Positions 7,733 through 11,136 of a stretch of 11,136 nucleotides of DNA are shown one piece after another. Positions within the stretch are counted from its first letter, which is position 1. Every line of letters begins with the position of its first letter. The DNA is from JAAYYM01 sp964483545 (lineage in GTDB: Bacteria > Bacillota > Clostridia > Lachnospirales > Lachnospiraceae). The position numbers and the translations under genes are program-made. Below the pieces are notes generated by a model. That model searched no databases and was not told the DNA's origin. It saw nothing but the letters and a program-made list of their open reading frames with translations. The stretch lies in contig CAZACC010000071.1 of NCBI GenBank assembly GCA_964483545.1, forward strand, positions 1 to 11,136, written 5' to 3'.

Positions 7733-7741
7733 TGATATAAT
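7733..7741 (+). promoter_or_regulatory. Possible extended -10 promoter for ttcA
   Basis: TGATATAAT (7733-7741) is a perfect extended -10. No good -35 lies 16-18 bases upstream (GTGGTT at best), which is tolerable for an extended -10. It sits 36 bases after the permease stop. Transcription would start near 7748 and give ttcA a leader of about 160 bases containing the whole inverted repeat. Confidence 0.5.
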
Positions 7742-7765
7742 GCGAATACAACTATTCGCAAAAGA

Positions 7766-7854
7766 ATAGTTTATCGAATAGATAGTGATGAAAATGTTGT
7801 ATTGAAGGGGATATTTAGGGTTTTGATTTCATCACTATCTACTCGATAAACTAT
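7766..7854. repeat. Long imperfect inverted repeat between permease gene and ttcA
   Basis: Bases 7766-7793 pair with 7827-7854 as a 28-bp stem with one mismatch (A at 7778 against C at 7842), leaving a loop of 33 bases. The outer ends read TAGTTTATCGA and TCGATAAACTA; the inner ends read GATAGTGATGAAA and TTTCATCACTATC. No T-run follows, so it does not look like an ordinary terminator on either strand. It could be a small non-coding mobile element of the MITE kind (the arms begin and end in TA), a structured leader of ttcA, or a recombinase-binding repeat. A smaller competing pairing exists: CTATTCG (7752-7758) with CGAATAG (7775-7781). The repeat is directly visible; its role is unknown. Confidence 0.85.
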
Positions 7855-7880
7855 AAACTACCTACTTGATAAACTATAAA
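7839..7880. repeat. Direct repeat, two 19-base copies at 23-base period
   Basis: CTACTCGATAAACTATAAA (7839-7857) is repeated as CTACTTGATAAACTATAAA (7862-7880) with one change and a 4-base spacer. The first copy overlaps the right arm of the inverted repeat, so the motif ACTYGATAAACTA occurs three times here: twice direct and once, as its complement, in the left arm. Confidence 0.85.
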
Positions 7881-7909
7881 TTTGGAAAGATAAAGGATGC
7901 TGAATAATT

Positions 7910-8635
7910 ATGAAATTACAACAGTTATATAGCTTTGTGCGGCGGGCTTTGGATGATTATGATATGATTGAGGATGGGGATCGGATTGCAGTTGGGATTT
8001 CAGGGGGTAAGGATAGTCTGACACTGCTCTACGCTCTCGCTGGTATGAGGCGTTTTTATCCTCTTCATTATGAAATCGAAGCAGTGACGGTGGATCTTGG
8101 GTTTGAGGGCTTTGATTTGAGCAAAATCAAAGCCCTTTGTGAAGATTTGAATGTTCCCTATACCATTATAAAAACTGAGATTGGTAAAATTGTTTTTGAA
8201 GACCGTAAAGAGACAAATCCTTGTTCTTTATGTGCGAAAATGCGAAAAGGAGCTTTAAATGAGTCAATCAAGGCATTAGGCTGTAATAAGGTAGCTTATG
8301 CACACCATAAGGATGATGTCGTAGAAACAATGCTTTTATCTATGATCTTTGAAGGCAGATTTCATACGTTCTCACCGCGCACCTATTTGGATCGTATGGA
8401 TTTGACTGTTATTCGGCCATTACTGTATGTTTCTGAAGCTGATGTGATTGGCTTTCGCAACCTGTATGAGCTTCCTGTAGCCAAAAGTCCTTGCCCTGCT
8501 GACGGATTCACAAAACGTGAATATGCCAAGAATTTGTTGAAATCATTAAACCAGGAGCATGCTGGAACAAAAGAAAGAATGTTTCGTGCAATTTTGGAAG
8601 GTAATATGAAGGGTTGGCCTGAAAAATCCAAATAA
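7910..8635 (+). CDS. ttcA: TtcA-like tRNA 2-thiocytidine synthase
   Basis: TtcA-type enzymes use ATP and an iron-sulfur cluster to thiolate cytidine 32 in the anticodon loop of certain tRNAs. The 241-residue protein has the PP-loop SGGKDS (31-36) for ATP, the CSLC pair (C105, C108) and a third cysteine in CPADG (C195). These match the cluster ligand pattern of the TtcA family. AHHKDDVVETMLLSM (131-145) is the conserved HxxDD block. Length suits the shorter Firmicutes form. A purine-rich site AAAGGA (7892-7897) precedes the ATG by 12 bases, somewhat far. A 28-base gap separates it from the recombinase gene downstream, so they may be cotranscribed. The family is clear; the exact thiolation target in Clostridia is less well tested. 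Confidence 0.9.
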   Translation: MKLQQLYSFVRRALDDYDMIEDGDRIAVGISGGKDSLTLLYALAGMRRFYPLHYEIEAVTVDLGFEGFDLSKIKALCEDLNVPYTIIKTEIGKIVFEDRKETNPCSLCAKMRKGALNESIKALGCNKVAYAHHKDDVVETMLLSMIFEGRFHTFSPRTYLDRMDLTVIRPLLYVSEADVIGFRNLYELPVAKSPCPADGFTKREYAKNLLKSLNQEHAGTKERMFRAILEGNMKGWPEKSK

Positions 8636-8663
8636 AACTTTACTGATTTAAGGATGTGTATTG

Positions 8664-9734
8664 ATGAAACCAATTACAAAAAATTATCATGATCAAATGA
8701 ATATCGAGAATACACTTAAAATGCGCGAGGTGATAGCTACTCTCCCCTCTTTCTGCAAGGACTTTTTTGCTGGAATCAAAGAAACGACTTCTGCTCGCAC
8801 TAGACTTGCTTATGCTTATGATATGAGAATTTTCTTTGAGTTTTTGCATGATACCAATCCTGTATGTAGGAAAATAGAGATTGTAGATTTTCCGATTACG
8901 CTTTTGGACAATATCAAACCTATGGATATTGTGGAATATCTCGATTACATTACTTATTATGAAAAGGATGGAAAGGAATATACCAATGATGAACGTGGTA
9001 AGTCTAGAAAGCTTGCATGTTTGCGCAGTTTTTATAATTATTATTTTAGAAATGAACTCATTGAGAAAAATCCTGCTGCTCTTGTACAGATGCCAAAGCT
9101 TCATCAAAAAGAAATCATCCGTTTGGATCCAGATGAAGTGGCCATATTGCTGGATCAGGTTGAACAAGGAACCAGTCTGACTGAAAAACAAATGGAATAT
9201 CATAAAAAAACAAAAATTCGTGATCTCGCATTAATGACCTTGCTGCTTGGTACAGGTATTCGGGTGTCTGAATGTGTTGGATTGGATATGAAAGATGTGG
9301 ATTTTAAAAATGGTGGTATTTTAATTCGTCGTAAGGGTGGTTATGAGGCTGTTGTTTATTTTGGTATTGAAGTAGAACAAGCATTAGAGAATTATATAGA
9401 TGAGCGTAAGCAGATTATTCCCGAAAGCGGTCATGAAGAAGCGCTTTTTCTATCCCTTCAGAATAAAAGAATCGGCGTCCGCTCTGTTGAAAAACTCGTT
9501 AAGAAATACGCTGAAACAGTCACTACTTTGAAAAAAATAACCCCACATAAACTGCGGAGTACATATGGTACAAGCCTCTACCGTGAAACTGGCGATATCT
9601 ATCTAGTTGCGGATGTCTTGGGTCATAAGGATGTCAATACAACCAAAAAGCATTATGCAGCTTTGGAAGATGAACGCCGCCGTCAAGCAGCCAGTGCCGT
9701 GACCCTACGTGAAAAAAGAGACGATCATCACTAA
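8664..9734 (+). CDS. XerS-like tyrosine recombinase
   Basis: This is a site-specific tyrosine recombinase, probably for resolving chromosome dimers. From the ATG at 8664 it has 356 residues: an N-terminal SAM-like core-binding domain (about 30-135) and a catalytic domain (about 155-345). All catalytic residues are present: R200 (GTGIRVSE), K224 (RRKGG), H295 and R298 (TPHKLRST), H321 (LGHKDVNTT) and nucleophile Y331 (KHYAALE). The length, the long N-terminal domain, and motifs such as RKGG, SVEKLVKKYAE and TPHKLR resemble XerS of streptococci, which acts alone at difSL, more than the roughly 300-residue XerC/XerD. AAGGATG (8650-8656) precedes the start. No phage or conjugative genes are nearby, which argues against a mobile-element integrase. 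It is convergent with the LysM gene, 22 bases away, with no clear terminator between. Assignment to XerS rather than a general XerC/D type is from recalled similarity. Confidence 0.88.
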   Translation: MKPITKNYHDQMNIENTLKMREVIATLPSFCKDFFAGIKETTSARTRLAYAYDMRIFFEFLHDTNPVCRKIEIVDFPITLLDNIKPMDIVEYLDYITYYEKDGKEYTNDERGKSRKLACLRSFYNYYFRNELIEKNPAALVQMPKLHQKEIIRLDPDEVAILLDQVEQGTSLTEKQMEYHKKTKIRDLALMTLLLGTGIRVSECVGLDMKDVDFKNGGILIRRKGGYEAVVYFGIEVEQALENYIDERKQIIPESGHEEALFLSLQNKRIGVRSVEKLVKKYAETVTTLKKITPHKLRSTYGTSLYRETGDIYLVADVLGHKDVNTTKKHYAALEDERRRQAASAVTLREKRDDHH

Positions 9735-9756
9735 ATGATAGATATGCAGACAATGA

Positions 9757-10131
9757 CTAATTCATGGATACTTCCAACACATAACCATAGTAAGGGATTA
9801 CAAGACTATCACCTGTCTTGATCTCATCATCAAGCATATGATTCATCTGCTTCACTTCATTAACATACTGTTTTGTACTCCTATATTCTGAATTGATATA
9901 TTGATCTGCTATAGACTCTAATGTATCACCTGATGCTATGGTAATACTCTTGAAATATTTCTGGGCTTTTATATTCTGCTGCTGATTTTCTGCGTATGCA
10001 AATCTGCTTCCAAATATAATGCTTAATAGGACTACAAGCAAAATAATGACTGCACCTAATATGGTTCGCTGTGTACGTACCTGCTTTTTTCTTTTTTCAT
10101 TACGCTCTTTGCTCCTCATATTGTAATCCAT
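9757..10131 (-). CDS. yneA: LysM membrane protein, probable SOS division inhibitor YneA
   Basis: In Bacillus and Listeria, YneA is made in the SOS response and blocks cell division from the outer membrane face until DNA is repaired. This 124-residue protein has the same plan: a short, very basic cytosolic N-terminus (residues 1-22), one membrane segment (about 23-41, TILGAVIILLVVLLSIIFG) and an external LysM domain (about 62-115, SITIASGDTLESIADQYIN to GDSLVIPYY). The start at 10131 is chosen because AAGGGGAG (complement of 10140-10147) sits 8 bases upstream. A longer frame to 10179 would overlap the operator boxes and adds an unlikely N-terminus. It is divergent from lexA and its promoter is covered by LexA boxes, which strongly supports the SOS role. 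The YneB-type resolvase that follows yneA in Bacillus is absent. YneA sequences diverge widely, so the name rests on architecture plus context. Confidence 0.82.
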   Translation of the reverse strand: MDYNMRSKERNEKRKKQVRTQRTILGAVIILLVVLLSIIFGSRFAYAENQQQNIKAQKYFKSITIASGDTLESIADQYINSEYRSTKQYVNEVKQMNHMLDDEIKTGDSLVIPYYGYVLEVSMN

Positions 10132-10159
10132 ATTGAACACTCCCCTTCGCCAATGTAAT

Positions 10160-10199
10160 CGAACAAATGTTACGAACATGCGTTGCGAACATTCGTTCT
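10160..10199. promoter_or_regulatory. Three tandem LexA boxes at the start of the yneA transcript
   Basis: CGAAC-N4-GTTxx occurs three times: CGAACAAATGTTAC (10160-10173), CGAACATGCGTTGC (10173-10186) and CGAACATTCGTTCT (10186-10199). Starts are exactly 13 bases apart and neighbours share one base. The third is the best match (9 of 10 fixed positions); the first two keep CGAAC and GTT (8 of 10). They cover the predicted transcription start and early leader of yneA. Confidence 0.85.
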
Positions 10200-10205
10200 A
10201 AAATT

Positions 10206-10234
10206 ATTATAGCGAACAACTGTTCTCGTGTCAA
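10206..10234 (-). promoter_or_regulatory. Consensus promoter of yneA
   Basis: On the minus strand TTGACA (complement of 10229-10234) and TATAAT (complement of 10206-10211) are both perfect and separated by exactly 17 bases. Transcription would begin near 10199, leaving a leader of about 70 bases before the ATG at 10131. A LexA box fills the spacer, so the promoter should be silent until LexA is cleaved and very strong afterwards. Confidence 0.9.
10213..10226. promoter_or_regulatory. LexA box inside the yneA promoter spacer
   Basis: CGAACAACTGTTCT matches the Gram-positive LexA operator pattern CGAAC-N4-GTTCG at 9 of 10 fixed positions. It lies wholly within the 17-base spacer, so bound LexA would directly exclude RNA polymerase. 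Confidence 0.9.
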
Positions 10235-10253
10235 TACTTTTTTAAGAAAAAAT

Positions 10254-10280
10254 CGAACAAATATTTGGAATATATGTTTG
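10254..10280. promoter_or_regulatory. Weaker LexA box pair upstream of lexA
   Basis: CGAACAAATATTTG (10254-10267) keeps the left half-site and part of the right. GGAATATATGTTTG (10267-10280) starts exactly 13 bases later and overlaps the lexA -35. Both are degenerate (8 and 7 of 10 fixed positions). They would give LexA modest control of its own gene, as expected of SOS autoregulation. Confidence 0.6.
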
Positions 10281-10306
10281 CTTTTTAAAAAATCATATGC
10301 TATACT
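10278..10306 (+). promoter_or_regulatory. lexA promoter
   Basis: TATACT (10301-10306) preceded by TGC (10298-10300) forms an extended -10; TTGCTT (10278-10283) is a weak -35 at 17-base spacing. The leader would be about 27 bases, with ribosome site AAGGAGGG (10326-10333) 6 bases before the ATG. Confidence 0.75.
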
Positions 10307-10339
10307 AATAAAAGAACACACATTCAAGGAGGGATTTAT

Positions 10340-10957
10340 ATGGCATTTGGTAAAATTACACCTAAACAGTCTGAAATTTTGGAATATATTAAAAAGGAAA
10401 TATTAGAACGAGGTTATCCACCTGCAGTTCGTGAGATTGGAGAGGCAGTTCATCTAAAGTCCACCTCTTCCGTTCATTCTCATTTGGAAACCTTAGAGAA
10501 AAATGGCTATATTCGTAGGGATCCGACTAAACCACGTACAATTGAAATTATGGATGACAGCTTTCAGCTTGTCAGACATGAAATGGCCAGTATCCCAATT
10601 ATTGGTACAGTAGCGGCCGGTCAGCCGATTCTTGCAGAGCAGAACATTGAAGGCTACTTTCCACTTCCGGTAGATATGGTACCAAATGCAGAGTCCTTTG
10701 TGCTGAAAGTCAAAGGTGACAGCATGATTAATGTCGGCATTTACAATGGAGACAGCATTTTTGTGGAACGCTGTAATACAGCCCGTAACGGAGATACAGT
10801 CGTAGCGCTCGTAGACGATTCTGCTACTGTCAAAACCTTTTATAAGGAAGATGGTCACTACCGTTTACAGCCAGAAAATGACTCCATGGATCCCATTATC
10901 GTAGATCAGGTAGAAATCCTAGGCAAGGTATACGGAGTCTTCCGTCTATATCACTAA
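10340..10957 (+). CDS. lexA: SOS repressor LexA
   Basis: LexA represses DNA damage genes and cleaves itself when RecA forms active filaments on single-stranded DNA. The 205-residue protein is the normal length. The N-terminal winged helix-turn-helix spans about 1-70, with KQSEILEYIKKEILERGYPP at 9-28 and the recognition region STSSVHSHLETLEKNGYI at 41-58. The C-terminal S24 peptidase domain has the cleavage site A93-G94 (TVAAGQP), the catalytic serine S128 (KGDSMIN) and the catalytic lysine K165 (ATVKTFYKE). It is divergent from yneA and shares a control region full of LexA boxes, and it is convergent with rsfS across a palindromic terminator. Fully intact; identification is firm. Confidence 0.98.
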   Translation: MAFGKITPKQSEILEYIKKEILERGYPPAVREIGEAVHLKSTSSVHSHLETLEKNGYIRRDPTKPRTIEIMDDSFQLVRHEMASIPIIGTVAAGQPILAEQNIEGYFPLPVDMVPNAESFVLKVKGDSMINVGIYNGDSIFVERCNTARNGDTVVALVDDSATVKTFYKEDGHYRLQPENDSMDPIIVDQVEILGKVYGVFRLYH

Positions 10958-10964
10958 AAATAGA

Positions 10965-10988
10965 GGACACCAACTATAGTTGGTGTCC
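10965..10988. terminator. Bidirectional terminator between lexA and rsfS
   Basis: A perfect 24-base palindrome begins GGACACCAAC and ends GTTGGTGTCC around a central TATA; as RNA it gives a stem of about 10 bp with a 4-base loop. On the minus strand it is followed by TCTATTTTT, a good U-tract for rsfS. On the plus strand it is followed by CTTTAC, a weaker tail for lexA. It starts 7 bases after the lexA stop. Confidence 0.88.
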
Positions 10989-11002
10989 CTTTACTTATGA
11001 AT

Positions 11003-11136
11003 TTAAAAATTCTCTGCACTTATAATCTTCCCATCTCTCCAGATCCTCTCCAGATCATAAAACAATCGGTTTTCTTTATCAAACACATGTACAATGATAT
11101 CAAGATAATCCATCAACACCCAGTTAGCTGTATCAT
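11003..11136 (-). CDS. rsfS: Ribosomal silencing factor RsfS, C-terminal end (partial)
   Basis: RsfS (Iojap/YbeB family) binds ribosomal protein uL14 on the large subunit and blocks joining of the subunits when nutrients are low. Only the last 43 residues are in the window: DTANWVLMDYLDIIVHVFDK followed by ENRLFYDLERIWRDGKIISAENF and a TAA stop at 11005-11003. The blocks WVLMDYLDIIVHVF and FYDLERIWRDG are hallmarks of the family C-terminus. The start lies beyond the right edge. It is convergent with lexA. Confidence 0.9.
   Translation of the reverse strand, partial: DTANWVLMDYLDIIVHVFDKENRLFYDLERIWRDGKIISAENF

Noticed and set aside
7839..7880. Direct repeat as the start of a CRISPR array
   Set aside because: There are only two copies with a 4-base spacer, no spacers of normal length and no cas genes.
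8640..9203. Minus-strand open frame of 187 codons across the recombinase N-terminus
   Set aside because: The plus-strand gene has every catalytic residue of a tyrosine recombinase; the opposite frame shows no known pattern and is rich in residues typical of antisense frames.
8664..9734. Recombinase as an integrase marking a phage or integrative element
   Set aside because: There is no excisionase, relaxase, phage gene, tRNA or att-like duplication nearby; the flanking genes are housekeeping and the protein resembles XerS.
10132..10179. Longer yneA reading from the ATG at 10179 on the minus strand
   Set aside because: It would lie within the LexA box array and lacks a ribosome site, while AAGGGGAG sits correctly before the ATG at 10131.
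10313..10326. AGAACACACATTCA just before the lexA ribosome site as a seventh LexA box
   Set aside because: It matches only 7 of 10 fixed positions and has no 13-bp relation to the others; too weak to call.
10493..10858. Minus-strand open frame across lexA
   Set aside because: It is antisense to a complete LexA with its cleavage site and catalytic residues, and has no ribosome site or known domain.

Overview
The window is an AT-rich, densely packed stretch of chromosome from a Gram-positive anaerobe of the Firmicutes. Gene order and protein types (sepF near lspA and an rluD/ylyB-type gene; an rsfS end facing lexA; a yneA-type gene divergent from lexA; a Firmicutes-type cstA) suggest class Clostridia, most likely Lachnospiraceae of the Roseburia/Agathobacter kind. 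The family call is an inference from gene content, not a measured placement. No rRNA, tRNA, CRISPR array, prophage or insertion sequence with a transposase is visible.

Left part (1-3158): sepF (cell division) ends at a hairpin that looks like an intrinsic terminator. Then comes a tight, overlapping trio: aroB (3-dehydroquinate synthase), lspA (signal peptidase II) and an RluD-family rRNA pseudouridine synthase. The hairpin contains a perfect Shine-Dalgarno sequence for an upstream aroB ATG, so the sepF/aroB junction is either a leaky terminator or a control point.

Middle part (3159-7697): an extended -10 promoter drives an unrecognised cytosolic protein of about 174 residues, starting at TTG, whose end carries the ribosome site of cstA (peptide/pyruvate transporter). 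A strong terminator closes this unit. A new promoter then serves a cytidylate-kinase-like protein and an AI-2E-family permease.

Right part (7698-11136): a 212-bp gap holds a long imperfect inverted repeat plus a direct repeat and leads into ttcA (tRNA 2-thiocytidine synthase type), followed by a complete XerS-like tyrosine recombinase. Convergent to it lies a membrane-anchored LysM protein, best read as the SOS division inhibitor YneA, divergent from lexA. Their shared control region is the most striking part of the window. It has a perfect-consensus promoter for yneA with a LexA box filling its spacer, three more boxes spaced exactly 13 bp apart at the start of the yneA transcript, and another 13-bp-spaced pair next to the lexA promoter. 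A palindromic terminator separates lexA from the C-terminal end of rsfS, which runs off the right edge.

Together the genes are housekeeping: division (SepF), division arrest and DNA damage control (YneA/LexA), chromosome dimer resolution (XerS-like), lipoprotein maturation, rRNA/tRNA modification, aromatic amino acid synthesis and nutrient uptake. I found no clear novel defence or mobile system. The items most worth a second look are the SOS operator array, the repeat upstream of ttcA, the sepF/aroB hairpin and the unknown protein tied to cstA.
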